Source of the DNA: Planctomycetota bacterium | Lineage (GTDB): Bacteria; Planctomycetota; B15-G4 | DNA length: 64,000 nt | Direction: 5' to 3' | Assembly (NCBI GenBank): GCA_029259715.1 | Contig: JAJDEP010000010.1 | Location: forward strand, 167,691 to 231,690 | Shown: piece after piece, positions 49,474 to 58,663 of the stretch | Layout of the letters: each line of letters opens with the position of its first letter | Position numbering within the stretch: the first letter of the stretch is position 1 | Position numbers and translations under genes: made by a program | Notes under the pieces: generated by a model | Databases searched by the model: none | What the model was told of the DNA's origin: nothing | Seen by the model: the letters and a program-made list of their open reading frames with translations, nothing else

Positions 49474-51432
49474 ATGAGCAACCCCCTGGCCACGCGCGAG
49501 GCGGCGGAGCAGCGCGAGCACGAGTGGTTCGCCCCCCTGGCCACCTTCTCCGATGGTGCCGGCGAGCGTCCCGACGTCGAGGACCACGATCCCTTCCGCA
49601 CGGCCTTCGTGCGCGACCGCGACCGCGTGCTGCACTGCGGCGCCTTCCGGCGCTTGAAGGACAAGACCCAGGTCTTCGTCATCGACGAGGGCGACTTCTA
49701 CCGCACGCGCCTGACGCACACCCTCGAGGTGACGCAGATGGCGCGCTTCCTGGCCCTGGCGCTCCGTCTCAACGATTCGTTGGCGGAGGTGCTGGCCCAG
49801 GTGCACGACATCGGCCACCCGCCCTTCGGCCACGAGGGCGAGCGCATCCTCAACGAACGCAGCGGCGTGGGCTTCGACCACAACCGGCAGGCCCTGCGCA
49901 TCGTCGACGTGCTCGAGTCGCCCTACCCCGATCGCCGCGGCCTCAACCTGACCCATGCCGTGCGCACCTCCATCCTCAAGCACGGGGGGCAGGCCGGTCA
50001 CGGCGCCGAAGACCACAAGGGCCACCGCCTCGAGGCCCAGATCAGCGACCTGGCCGACTCCATCGCCTACGGACACCACGACCTCGAGGACGCCCTGCGC
50101 GCCGGCATCGTGGTGGACGACGACCTGGCCGAGCTGCCCATCTGGGCCGAGTCGGCCGCGGCCATCGACGTGGTCATCGCGGCGGCCGCCGGCGCGACGT
50201 CGGGGAAGGGCGCCGGCGACATGCCGGCCCGCTCGCGCCGCAAGGCGATCCTGAGCCACATCCTCAAGACGTCGCTGTGGGACGTCGTGCACACCACCGC
50301 CGAGAACCTGGCCGGCGCCCAGGCCACCGATGCCGACGACGTCGCGCGTCAGGGGCTGCGCCTGGTGCGGCATTCCAAGGCCCGGGCCCAACGCCACAAG
50401 GAGCTAGCCCGCTTCCTGCTCGATCGCTTCTACCGCCACCCGCGCGTGCTGCGCTCGGCGGAGGTGGCGCGCGACGCCATCACGGTCATCGTCGACCACT
50501 ACGGTTCGCGTCCCGAGGAGATGCCCGATCGTTACCGCGAGCGCGTCGACTCCGACGGCCTCGGCCGGTCGGTGTGCGACTACGTGGCCGGCATGACCGA
50601 TCGCTACGCCATGGACGAGTGGCGTCGCCTCTCGGCTCGTCGCGGCATGGTGCTCATGGACGCCACGGGCGACAGCGCCATCGAGACCGGCTCGCGGGTG
50701 GCGCGACTCGAGCAACTGCTCAGCTACAACTTCCGCGACGAGAGCCTCGGGGCCACCTCGTTGACGCACAGCTCGGCCCGCACCGAGGAGCAGACCCCCA
50801 ACGAGCGCCTCGAATTCCTGGGCGACTCGGTGCTCGGCCTGCTCGTGGCGCAGGAGCTGTTCGAGCGTTTCCCCGACCGGGCCGAGGGCGAGCTGAGCCG
50901 CATCAAGTCGTCGGTGGTGAGCCGCCATGCTCTGCGGACCGTGGCCAGACGCTGGGGGCTCGGCGACCTGATGACCCTCGGACCCGGCTTCCGGACCAGT
51001 GACGACGTGCCGCCCTCGGTGGTGGCCGACGCCGTCGAGGCCGTGCTCGGCGCGGTCTATCTCGACGGCGGGCTCGAGCACGTGCGCCGCATCGTGCGCA
51101 ACGAGTTCGCGCCGCTCATGGACCGCGCCGCCGACCGCAGCCGCGGCACCAACTTCAAGTCGGAGCTGCAGTCGCACACCCAGGGCGAGCTGGGCCTCAC
51201 CCCGCACTACCGCATCCTCACTGAGGAAGGGCCCGACCACAGCAAGACCTTCACGGTGGCCGCCTTGCTCGGCGACAGTGAGCTGGCCAGCGCGACCGGT
51301 CGCAACAAGCGCCAGGCCGAGCAACGCGCCGCCCGCGACGCCCTGCGCCGCCTGCTGGCCGCCGGCGAACGCGAGCCCGAGTTCCTCAATGCGTTGCGCC
51401 ACGCGGCGGATCCATCACGGGGCGGTTCGTGA
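49474..51432 (+). CDS. dGTPase-RNase III fusion protein
   Basis: A 652-residue two-enzyme fusion. Residues 1-395 are a dNTP triphosphohydrolase of the HD superfamily: CGAFRRLKDKTQVF, the metal-binding His82 in RLTHTLEVTQ, His111-Asp112 in VHDIGHPPFGHEGER, and the later Asp near 195 in DLADSIAYGHHDLEDAL. It ends normally with DRYAMDEWRRLS. After a linker of about 20 residues, residues 410-650 are ribonuclease III: NERLEFLGDSVLG (443-455) is the signature, AVEAVLGAVYLDGG the second acidic cluster, and NFKSELQSHTQGELGLTPHY starts the dsRNA-binding domain. There is no stop or frameshift between the halves. I know of no described protein of this design. An internal ATG at 50647 or 50656 could also yield free RNase III. 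The stop overlaps the mfd start (GTGA). Confidence 0.88.
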   Translation: MSNPLATREAAEQREHEWFAPLATFSDGAGERPDVEDHDPFRTAFVRDRDRVLHCGAFRRLKDKTQVFVIDEGDFYRTRLTHTLEVTQMARFLALALRLNDSLAEVLAQVHDIGHPPFGHEGERILNERSGVGFDHNRQALRIVDVLESPYPDRRGLNLTHAVRTSILKHGGQAGHGAEDHKGHRLEAQISDLADSIAYGHHDLEDALRAGIVVDDDLAELPIWAESAAAIDVVIAAAAGATSGKGAGDMPARSRRKAILSHILKTSLWDVVHTTAENLAGAQATDADDVARQGLRLVRHSKARAQRHKELARFLLDRFYRHPRVLRSAEVARDAITVIVDHYGSRPEEMPDRYRERVDSDGLGRSVCDYVAGMTDRYAMDEWRRLSARRGMVLMDATGDSAIETGSRVARLEQLLSYNFRDESLGATSLTHSSARTEEQTPNERLEFLGDSVLGLLVAQELFERFPDRAEGELSRIKSSVVSRHALRTVARRWGLGDLMTLGPGFRTSDDVPPSVVADAVEAVLGAVYLDGGLEHVRRIVRNEFAPLMDRAADRSRGTNFKSELQSHTQGELGLTPHYRILTEEGPDHSKTFTVAALLGDSELASATGRNKRQAEQRAARDALRRLLAAGEREPEFLNALRHAADPSRGGS

Positions 51433-54400
51433 GCCGGACCACCGCTCGTAAGACGCTCCCGCTCGGCGGACTGCTGAGCGACGCGCTGCAGGCCCTGCCC
51501 GCCGTCCGCACGGCTCTCGACGCGCCCCCCGCCGAGCGCGCCGAGATTGGCGGTCTCTGGAGCAGCTCCGCCGCGCTGGCCCTGGGGCTGCTCGCGCGGG
51601 GGCGCGGCCGGGTGGTGGCCCTCGCCTCCGATCCCGAGGTCGCCGAGGGCCTCGCCCTCGACCTCGGCACGCTGCATCCGGACCTGCCCGTGGCCCTGCT
51701 GCCGGCCGAGGAGGAGGGCCTGCCCGAGGGGCCGGAGATGCGCGCCAATCGCTCCGAGCGACTGGTGGCCCTGGCGACGCTGCGCGCCGAAGGCGACGGT
51801 GTGCTGGTCGTGCCCGCGGCGGCGACCCTGCAGGCCCTGCCGTCGGAGGGTGGCGAGCTCGTCACCCTGGTGCGCGGCGGCACGATCCACCGCGACCGCC
51901 TCGTCGACCGCCTGCTCAACGCCGGCTTCGACCGCGTCCCCATGGTGGCCGCACCCGGCGAGGTGTCCGTGCGCGGCGACATCATCGACGTCTATCCCTG
52001 GGCCCACCCGCACCCGCTGCGGGTCGAGCTCATCGACGACGAGATCGAGGACTTGCGCCGGTTCGAGGTGGACAGTCAGACGTCCGTCGAGGTGCTCGAG
52101 CAGATCGACTTCGCCATGGGCGACCCGCGCGGCACCACCGACCGCCTCGACGAGCGGCTGGCGGCCCTCGGCTCCGACCGCAGCCGCCCCTTCCCCGTGT
52201 TCCTGATCGACCCGCCGGCCGTGTCCGACCGCCTGGCCGAGGCCGCCTTCCTGCACGACATCGCGCCCAAGACGGTGGGCCACGTGCTCACCCGACTGCG
52301 CAGCGGTCCGGGCGGCGAGCTGTTCTCTCTCGACCTCGGCAAGGCCGGCCTCGACGCCTCGATCCGCTCCGTGAGCGCGGGGCAGCAGACAGTGGCAGCG
52401 GCGGTCACGGCCTGGCGCGGCGAAGGCCGCACGGTCGTGCTGCTGTGCGAGACCTCGGCCGAGGCCGAACGCCTGGCCGAGACCCTGGCCCACGCCGGCC
52501 TCGACACCTCCCCCGAGTTGCGCGTCGAGACCGGGCGCCTGACCAAGGGCTTCGCCTTCCCCGACGGCGGCCCGGTGGTCATCCACCACCACGAGCTCAT
52601 CGGCCGGCGGGCCGTGCGCCGACGTCGCCCACAAAGAATCGTCGTGTCGCGGGCCATCGACTCGCTGGGCGAGCTGCAACCGGGCGACTACGTCGTGCAC
52701 CTCTCCCACGGCGTCGCGCTCTATCGCGGCATGCGGCGGCTCGACCGCGAGCAAGGGGAAGAGGACTTCCTCGTGCTCGAGTTCGCGGAGGAGACCACAC
52801 TGTTCGTGCCGGCCAGCCGCATCGACCTGGTCGAGCGCTTCATCGGCGGCGGCGGCGAAGGCCCCACCCCGCAACTCGACCGCATCGGCGGCAAGAGCTG
52901 GAAGCGCAAGAAGGACAAGGTCGCCCGGGCGGTGGAGGACGTGGCCAGCCAGCTGCTCTCCTTGCAGACGGCGCGCCGCACGGGCGAGGGCTTCGCCTTC
53001 CCCGCGGACGACCCGCTGCAGGGACGCTTCGAGGCGGCCTTCCCCCACGACGACACACCCGACCAGTCCACCTCGTGGAGCGAGGTGCGCCGCGACATGG
53101 AAGGTCGCCGACCCATGGACCGCCTGCTGGTGGGCGATGTGGGCTTCGGCAAGACCGAGGTGGCCGTGCGCGCCGCCTACAAGTCCGTGCTCGCCGGCAA
53201 GCAGGTGGCCATCCTCGTGCCCACCACCATCCTGGCGGAGCAGCACTTCGACACCTTCTGCGCGCGCATGGCCGACGAGCCGGTGCGCATCGAGGCCCTC
53301 TCCCGCCTGCGCACGGCCGGATCGGCGGCCACCTTGGCCGATCTTGCTGAGGGCAGAGTCGACGTGCTCATCGGCACCCACCGGCTGCTCGGCAAGGACG
53401 TCAAGTTCAGCGACCTCGGCCTCGTCATCGTCGACGAGGAGCAGCGCTTCGGCGTGACCCACAAGGAGCGCCTCAAGCAGCTGCGCACCACGGTGGACGT
53501 GCTGACCCTCTCGGCCACGCCCATCCCGCGCACGCTGCACATGGCCATGTCGGGCCTGCGCGACATCTCCACCATCCGCACACCGCCCCTGGGCCGCCGC
53601 CCGGTCATCACCCGCGTGGCCTACGAGACCGACGAGGCCCTGCGCGACGCCCTGCGCCACGAGGTCGGCCGCGGCGGCCAGGTCTTCGTGCTGCACAACC
53701 GCGTGCAGACCATCGGGCGCATGCTCGAGCGGGTGCGCAGCCTGGCCCCGACGGCCCGCGCCGCCTTCGCCCACGGGCAGATGGGCGCCCGCGAGCTGCA
53801 GGGTATCGTCGAGGACTTCGCCGCCGGCGAGCTCGACGTGCTCGTGTGCACGACCATCATCGAGTCGGGCATCGACATCCCCCGGGCCAACACCATCGTC
53901 GTCACCGACGCGCACCGCTTCGGCCTCGCTGACATGCACCAGCTGCGGGGCCGCGTCGGCCGCGAGTCGCGCCAGGCCTACGCCCACTTCCTGATCCCGA
54001 AGGACCAGCCGCTGCCCGACCAGGCCAAGCAGCGCCTCAAGGCCATCGAGGAATTCACCAGCCTGGGTTCGGGCCTGCCCATCGCCTTGCGTGACCTCGA
54101 GCTGCGCGGCGCGGGCAATCTGCTGGGGGCCGAGCAGTCGGGGCACATCCTGGCCGTGGGCTACGACATGTACTGCCGCCTGCTGAAGGCCGCGGTGGCC
54201 CGGGCCAAGGGCAGCCGTATCGAGGATGAGCCCGGCGAGATCGAGGTGGAGCTGGGGGTGTCGGCGTTCCTGCCGGCCGAGTACGTGACCGACGACGTCC
54301 AGCGCATGGCCCTGTTGAGACGGCTCGCGGCGTCGGGCCAGCGGCGCCTCGACGGCATCGCGAAGGAGCTGGCCGACCGCTACGGCCGCCTGCCCGAGCC

Positions 54401-54671
54401 CGCCGCCCGCCTGGTGGACCTGTTCCGGTTGCGGGCCCGGGTGCGAACCGCGGGCCTGATCTCCGTGCTGGCGGACGGATTGGGAGGGGCCATCCTCACG
54501 GTGGGGTCGGCCGAGACGTTCGAAGAGCGCTCCCCCTTCGAACACCGCGAGCTGGCGCCGGTGACCCCGGGCCGATTCCGGGTGCAGTGGCCGGAGGAGG
54601 TACAGACGCCGGCCGCCCGCCTCCGTTACCTTCTCGATCGATTCACCCCCCGCTCCAAGAGACGGCGCTGA
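51429..54671 (+). CDS. mfd: Transcription-repair coupling factor Mfd
   Basis: A 1080-residue DNA translocase that removes stalled RNA polymerase and recruits the UvrABC repair system. The UvrB-like N-terminal part includes VSVRGDIIDVYPWAHPHPLR. The RNA polymerase-interacting domain has LQPGDYVVHLSHGVALYRGM. The RecG-like motor has Walker A GDVGFGKTEVAV (Lys575), the DEEQ box VDEEQRFGVTHKERL (from residue 669), TLSATPIPRTLHMAM and the GIDIPRANTIVV and LRGRVGRESRQAYAHF motifs. The C-terminal D7 domain is present. It begins at GTG 51429 inside the last codons of the fusion gene, so translation is probably coupled. Slightly shorter than the E. coli protein (1148). Confidence 0.96.
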   Translation: MSRTTARKTLPLGGLLSDALQALPAVRTALDAPPAERAEIGGLWSSSAALALGLLARGRGRVVALASDPEVAEGLALDLGTLHPDLPVALLPAEEEGLPEGPEMRANRSERLVALATLRAEGDGVLVVPAAATLQALPSEGGELVTLVRGGTIHRDRLVDRLLNAGFDRVPMVAAPGEVSVRGDIIDVYPWAHPHPLRVELIDDEIEDLRRFEVDSQTSVEVLEQIDFAMGDPRGTTDRLDERLAALGSDRSRPFPVFLIDPPAVSDRLAEAAFLHDIAPKTVGHVLTRLRSGPGGELFSLDLGKAGLDASIRSVSAGQQTVAAAVTAWRGEGRTVVLLCETSAEAERLAETLAHAGLDTSPELRVETGRLTKGFAFPDGGPVVIHHHELIGRRAVRRRRPQRIVVSRAIDSLGELQPGDYVVHLSHGVALYRGMRRLDREQGEEDFLVLEFAEETTLFVPASRIDLVERFIGGGGEGPTPQLDRIGGKSWKRKKDKVARAVEDVASQLLSLQTARRTGEGFAFPADDPLQGRFEAAFPHDDTPDQSTSWSEVRRDMEGRRPMDRLLVGDVGFGKTEVAVRAAYKSVLAGKQVAILVPTTILAEQHFDTFCARMADEPVRIEALSRLRTAGSAATLADLAEGRVDVLIGTHRLLGKDVKFSDLGLVIVDEEQRFGVTHKERLKQLRTTVDVLTLSATPIPRTLHMAMSGLRDISTIRTPPLGRRPVITRVAYETDEALRDALRHEVGRGGQVFVLHNRVQTIGRMLERVRSLAPTARAAFAHGQMGARELQGIVEDFAAGELDVLVCTTIIESGIDIPRANTIVVTDAHRFGLADMHQLRGRVGRESRQAYAHFLIPKDQPLPDQAKQRLKAIEEFTSLGSGLPIALRDLELRGAGNLLGAEQSGHILAVGYDMYCRLLKAAVARAKGSRIEDEPGEIEVELGVSAFLPAEYVTDDVQRMALLRRLAASGQRRLDGIAKELADRYGRLPEPAARLVDLFRLRARVRTAGLISVLADGLGGAILTVGSAETFEERSPFEHRELAPVTPGRFRVQWPEEVQTPAARLRYLLDRFTPRSKRRR

Positions 54672-54693
54672 GAGCCGAGAGGTCCCCGCTCCC

Positions 54694-55884
54694 ATGACCC
54701 ACTCCTTGCCCAACCGCGCTCACGCCGCGATCCGCGGAATGTTCCGCGCACAAGCCCGCGCACCGGCCCGCTCGCCGGGTGGCCGGACGGCTCTCACCGC
54801 CTGCGTCATGCTCGTCCTGGGCTGCGGTGTCTTCGGCCAGCTCGTGCCCCTCGACATCCCGCCGCTGCCCCAGCCCCACACCGGCAGCCAGCCCCGCAGC
54901 GCCCCCCCGCCACCGAGACCACCGCCGCCCTCACAGCCCCAGAACGAGGCCGTCGCACCCCAGGGCGCCGTCGGCGACCCGGTGATGACGGAGCCGGCAC
55001 TGAGTCACAATCGGCCGCTGGCCATGGTCAACGGCGTGCCCATCACCCTGGCCGAGGTCAACAGCCACGCGCGGATGCTGCGCGGCGCCATGCCCGACGC
55101 CACCGCCGAGCAGCGCAGCTCGCGTTCGCGGCGCATCCTCGCCGAGGAGATCGTGATGGCGGCCGAGGCCGAGCGCCTTGGCGTGTTCCTCGACGACCAG
55201 GCGATGGAGACCTACCTGACCAACACGCACGGCGCGGTCCCCGACTTCGACGCGCTCTCGGCGGAGCTCGGCACCTCCCCGGCGCACCTCGAGCAGCTCG
55301 CCCTGCGCTCGGCCATGGCGGACCTCTACCTGCTGCACAAGGTGGGCTACCGACACGAGATGTCGAATCTGGTGCCGGTCGATCCGGTCATGGCGCGGGC
55401 CCTGAACATCACGCCGCGGCAACTCCGCCACGTCTACCAGCGCGACAAGCAGATCATGGCCCGCCCCGAGTCCGTGCGTTTCGCCGCGTGGCTCGGCGCC
55501 GACCGGGCCCACGCCCAGCGCATCGCCGATGCGTTGCGGGCCGGCCGGGCGCCCCCGGAGGGGGGCGAGTACGCGCTGCACCAGGTCCCGGTGGTCTCCC
55601 TCGACGAGACCCTCCCGCCGGCCATCAGCCGCTGGGTGTCGACGGCCGTGCCCGGCGCGGTGAGCCCCATCGAACCCCTCGCGGGCGGGGACCACGGCCC
55701 CTGCATGCTGGTCCACATCATGGACCGTCTGCCGTCCCACGAGCCCACCTTCGCCGAGGTCCAGACCGAGCTCCGCCGGCGGATCCAGATGGACTTCCTG
55801 GAGCGGGCCCAGCGGCAGCTGGTGGCCCAGCTGGTGGGCGATGCGGTGTATTGGCCCCGGGATCTCTTCGATGCCCCGCTCTGA
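54694..55884 (+). CDS. SurA-like parvulin peptidyl-prolyl isomerase, probable lipoprotein
   Basis: A 396-residue envelope protein. A hydrophobic segment with VMLVLGCGVFGQ may be a lipoprotein signal, followed by a proline-rich linker. The SurA N-terminal chaperone fold starts at LAMVNGVPITLAEVNSHARM and continues through ILAEEIVMAAEAERLGVFLD. A parvulin domain follows (RPESVRFAAWLGADRAHAQR, GEYALHQVPVVSLDETLPPA, VSPIEPLAGGDHGPCMLVHI), though degenerate in places. SurA-type proteins escort outer-membrane proteins. An isomerase next to mfd is a common arrangement in several bacterial groups. It starts 22 bases after mfd. Confidence 0.82.
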   Translation: MTHSLPNRAHAAIRGMFRAQARAPARSPGGRTALTACVMLVLGCGVFGQLVPLDIPPLPQPHTGSQPRSAPPPPRPPPPSQPQNEAVAPQGAVGDPVMTEPALSHNRPLAMVNGVPITLAEVNSHARMLRGAMPDATAEQRSSRSRRILAEEIVMAAEAERLGVFLDDQAMETYLTNTHGAVPDFDALSAELGTSPAHLEQLALRSAMADLYLLHKVGYRHEMSNLVPVDPVMARALNITPRQLRHVYQRDKQIMARPESVRFAAWLGADRAHAQRIADALRAGRAPPEGGEYALHQVPVVSLDETLPPAISRWVSTAVPGAVSPIEPLAGGDHGPCMLVHIMDRLPSHEPTFAEVQTELRRRIQMDFLERAQRQLVAQLVGDAVYWPRDLFDAPL

Positions 55885-55934
55885 GGCGGCCCGGAAGCGG
55901 ACGTCCCGATCCTCAGCGGCCTTCGGCGGCCGTG

Positions 55935-55963
55935 TTGCCAGCCCCCCGAAGCCCTCCTAGAAT
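55935..55963 (+). promoter_or_regulatory. Good sigma-70-like promoter for the repeat protein at 55971
   Basis: TTGCCA (55935-55940), exactly 17 bases, TAGAAT (55958-55963). The mRNA would start at 55970-55971, the A of the start codon, so the transcript should be leaderless. Confidence 0.65.
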
Positions 55964-55970
55964 CGCACCA

Positions 55971-57536
55971 ATGGCCCATGACGATGCATTTCCGGACCTC
56001 GTCTACACCCGCCAGCATGGCGTGGGGCTGCATGACGAGCACAGCTTCGAGGACACCCTGCGGGAGCTCATGCGCTCCTCGCCCTATCTGGGCATCTCGG
56101 TCCTGATCCACGCCGGCGTGCTGGCCATCTTCGCCTTCATGAGCAGCGGCGCCGTGCAGCTCGAGAACGAGCTGCGCATCGAGGCCACGCCGGAGGTGAT
56201 CGAGGAGCCCTTGCCGCCTCCGCCCCCGCCGGAAGAGAAGATCGAAGAGATCGAGGAGATCATCGAGGAGCCGGTGGTCAGCGAGGACGTGATCGAAGAG
56301 GTCACCGAGATCATCGACTTCGTCAGCGCCGACGCGAACTTCGACTCGTCCAATCTGAACGACGTGATCGGTGTGGGCGGTGGCGGCGGCGGAAACTTCG
56401 GCAAGGTCGGCCGGCGCGGCAGCAAGGGCACGGCGGCCGGCAAGCCCCAGCTCGAGGCCGTCGACCTCGGGCTCAAGTGGCTGAAGTTCCACCAGATGCC
56501 CGACGGATTCTGGTCGGGCGCCGCCTTTGACGAGATGTGCGGCGGCCTCGGCGACGACACCATCTGCGACGGCACCGGCAGCCCTCTGTACGACGTCGGA
56601 CTCACCGGCATGGCCCTGCTGGCCTATCTCGGCGCGGGCGAGTCGCCCAAGAAGGGCAAGTACAAGGACACGGTCAAGAAGGGCCTGAAGTTCCTCTCGG
56701 ACGTCCAGCAGTCGAACGGCAACTTCGGCAACGAGCAGACCCTCAACTACACCTACGACCACATCATCGCGACCCTCGCCATGTGCGAGGCCTATGCGCT
56801 GACCGAGTTGGGCTACCTCAAGAAGCCGGCCAACAAGGCGTTGAAGTACATGTACTCCATCCGCAATTCGGGCGGGGCGTGGCGCTATGCCCCCGAGCAC
56901 CCGGAGATGCTGCTCAACCCCGACGACACGTCGGTGACCGGTTGGGCGATCATGGCCATGACCCTGGCCAAGGAGTACGACCTCGAGTTCGACGAGCAAG
57001 CCCTCGAGGACGCCTACGCCTTCATGGACGCCATGACCGATCCGGTCACGGGCCGCACCGGCTACACCGAGGCCGGCAACTCGCCGCCGCGCGAGGCCGA
57101 GAAGGAAGCCGACTGGCCCCCTCAACAGACCGAGTCGCTCACGGCCGTGGGCATCCTGTGCCGCATCTTCGTCGACCCCGACCTGAAGCGCCCCGGCAAC
57201 CTCGACATGTGCAAGCGCGGCGTCCAGCTGATCGAACGCCTGCCGCCGCTGTTCGACCCCGACCAGCCGGGTCGCGTCGACTACTACTACTGGTACTACG
57301 CCAGCTACGCGCTGTTCCAGTACCAGGAGGTCGACGCCAAGCCCTGGAAGAACTGGGAGAAGACCCTGGTCTCGGCCATCGCCAACCAGCAGCACAAGGA
57401 GGGCGAGCGCACCGGTTCGTGGGACCCGCAGGACGACCCATGGGGTCATGAAGGCGGCCGCATCTACACCACCGCCATCAACATCCTGACGATGGAGGTG
57501 TACTACCGTTACGACACGGTGATGGGCTCGCACTAG
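55971..57536 (+). CDS. Membrane-anchored prenyltransferase/squalene-oxidase-repeat protein, copy 1
   Basis: A 521-residue protein. A cytoplasmic N-terminus with SFEDTLRELMRSSPYLG precedes one membrane helix (ISVLIHAGVLAIFAFM). A Glu- and Pro-rich linker (EEPLPPPPPPEEKIEEIEE) resembles the periplasmic spacer of TonB. The rest (165-521) is an alpha/alpha toroid with repeats: KWLKFHQMPDGFWSGAAFDE, GLTGMALLAYLGAGESPKKG, SGGAWRYAPEHPE, TSVTGWAIMAMTLAKEY. This fold is found in squalene-hopene cyclases and protein prenyltransferases, but the cyclase DxDD acid motif is not intact (NPDDTS) and the protein is short. Its function is unknown. It has two conserved cysteines in FDEMCGGLGDDTICDG, also in the paralog at 58803. 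The rhodanese gene starts four bases downstream. Confidence 0.83.
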   Translation: MAHDDAFPDLVYTRQHGVGLHDEHSFEDTLRELMRSSPYLGISVLIHAGVLAIFAFMSSGAVQLENELRIEATPEVIEEPLPPPPPPEEKIEEIEEIIEEPVVSEDVIEEVTEIIDFVSADANFDSSNLNDVIGVGGGGGGNFGKVGRRGSKGTAAGKPQLEAVDLGLKWLKFHQMPDGFWSGAAFDEMCGGLGDDTICDGTGSPLYDVGLTGMALLAYLGAGESPKKGKYKDTVKKGLKFLSDVQQSNGNFGNEQTLNYTYDHIIATLAMCEAYALTELGYLKKPANKALKYMYSIRNSGGAWRYAPEHPEMLLNPDDTSVTGWAIMAMTLAKEYDLEFDEQALEDAYAFMDAMTDPVTGRTGYTEAGNSPPREAEKEADWPPQQTESLTAVGILCRIFVDPDLKRPGNLDMCKRGVQLIERLPPLFDPDQPGRVDYYYWYYASYALFQYQEVDAKPWKNWEKTLVSAIANQQHKEGERTGSWDPQDDPWGHEGGRIYTTAINILTMEVYYRYDTVMGSH

Positions 57537-57540
57537 CACC

Positions 57541-58194
57541 GTGCACGTCCTCGGTGAAGCCGTGCTCGTCGGCGCCCTCGGTGTCGCCGCCGGAATGGCC
57601 GCCAACACCCTGTCGGACGGCGGCCTCGACCTGACCCGGGACTACTTCCCCCGCGTCGCGCCGGCCACGGTCGACGGCCTCCCGCAAGTCCTCGGCGACC
57701 CGACCGCCGGCAATGCGGAAGGCGGCAATGCGGAAGACGTCGACCCGTCCGCGACGGAAACCGACGCGCCGGATGCCATCGACCCGAACGTGGCGGCGCG
57801 CATCCGCGGCCAGGGGCTCGGAGTCATGACCCACGCCGAGGCCCTGGCGATCCACTCCGACCCGGCCTACGCCTTCGGCGCCTTCGTGTTCGTCGACGCC
57901 CGCCGTGTCGAAGATTTCGAGACAGCGCACATCCCCGGCGCCGTCCATTTCGATCACTACCACAGCCAACGTCACATCGCCGAGGTGCTGCCCGTCGTCA
58001 CCAACCCGGGCACCCTCAGGGTGGTGGTCTACTGCATCGGCGGCGACTGCGAGGACAGCGAGTTCGCGGCCATGCACCTGATGCAACTCGGCGTACCGCC
58101 GGACCGGTTGTTCGTCTACGTCGGCGGCATGGAGAGCTGGGAGGCCGCCGGCCTGCCCACCGAATCGGTGGCCGCCGAACCGGCTGACGGCTGA
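57541..58194 (+). CDS. Membrane-anchored rhodanese-like protein
   Basis: A 217-residue protein with an N-terminal membrane helix (AVLVGALGVAAGMAANTL) and a rhodanese domain from about residue 95. FVFVDARRVEDFETAHIPGA and FDHYHSQRH are domain landmarks and the active-site cysteine is Cys165 in VVVYCIGGDCEDSEFA, with a second cysteine five residues on. Rhodaneses transfer sulfane sulfur or act on persulfides. A 15-base tandem duplication gives GNAEGGNAED in the linker. It starts at GTG 57541, four bases after the preceding stop, and overlaps in function with the MauE-like gene that follows: the pair is common as a sulfur or thiol redox unit. Confidence 0.85.
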   Translation: MHVLGEAVLVGALGVAAGMAANTLSDGGLDLTRDYFPRVAPATVDGLPQVLGDPTAGNAEGGNAEDVDPSATETDAPDAIDPNVAARIRGQGLGVMTHAEALAIHSDPAYAFGAFVFVDARRVEDFETAHIPGAVHFDHYHSQRHIAEVLPVVTNPGTLRVVVYCIGGDCEDSEFAAMHLMQLGVPPDRLFVYVGGMESWEAAGLPTESVAAEPADG

Positions 58195-58204
58195 CCGGCC
58201 CGCC

Positions 58205-58663
58205 GTGCGCTCTCCCCTCCTGTCCCTGCTGGCGCGCCTGATCCTCGGTGGCACCTTCGTGTGGATGGGTTGGTCCAAGGTCTCGGCGCCGGTCGAGTTC
58301 CTCAAGCTCGTGCGCCAGTACGAAATGGTCCCCGCCGACCTGCCCTGGCTGCTCAACTCCATCGCCGTCCTCTTGCCGTGGATCGAGATCGTCTGCGGCC
58401 TGCTGCTGGTCTTCGGACTGCTGCGCCGAGGCGCCGCCCTGGTGGGCCTCGTCATGCTGCTGGTCTTCACCGCAGCCGTGGCGCGCCGGGGCCTGGCCCT
58501 CGCGGAAGCGAGCGACCTGGCCTTTTGCCTGGTCGAGTTTGATTGCGGGTGCGGCTCCGGCGTCGTCAACGTGTGCCGCAAGCTCGGCGAGAACGCCCTG
58601 CTGATGCTGCTCACCCTGCTTTTGCTCTTGGCCAAGCCGGCCGGCGCCAGCAAGCCAGGCTGA
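58205..58663 (+). CDS. MauE/DoxX-like redox-associated membrane protein
   Basis: A 152-residue inner-membrane protein with four helices, of the MauE/DoxX type: LARLILGGTFVWMGWSKVSA, LLPWIEIVCGLLLVFGLLRR, AALVGLVMLLVFTAAVARRG, and a last one near the C-terminus. The loop EFDCGCGSGVVNVCRKLGEN carries three cysteines between helices, the pattern of MauE-like proteins tied to disulfide formation or to thiol-sulfur transfer. It starts at a GTG ten bases after the rhodanese gene. The last 18 coding bases are duplicated after the stop. Confidence 0.82.
   Translation: MRSPLLSLLARLILGGTFVWMGWSKVSAPVEFLKLVRQYEMVPADLPWLLNSIAVLLPWIEIVCGLLLVFGLLRRGAALVGLVMLLVFTAAVARRGLALAEASDLAFCLVEFDCGCGSGVVNVCRKLGENALLMLLTLLLLLAKPAGASKPG

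Noticed and set aside
51207..54713. A 1168-codon open frame opposite mfd
   Set aside because: It is the antisense shadow of Mfd, whose motifs are unmistakable.
55971..57536. Squalene-hopene cyclase as the function of the toroid proteins
   Set aside because: They are shorter than cyclases, have a TonB-like anchor and lack an intact DxDD acid motif (NPDDTS in one copy, NDSS in the other).
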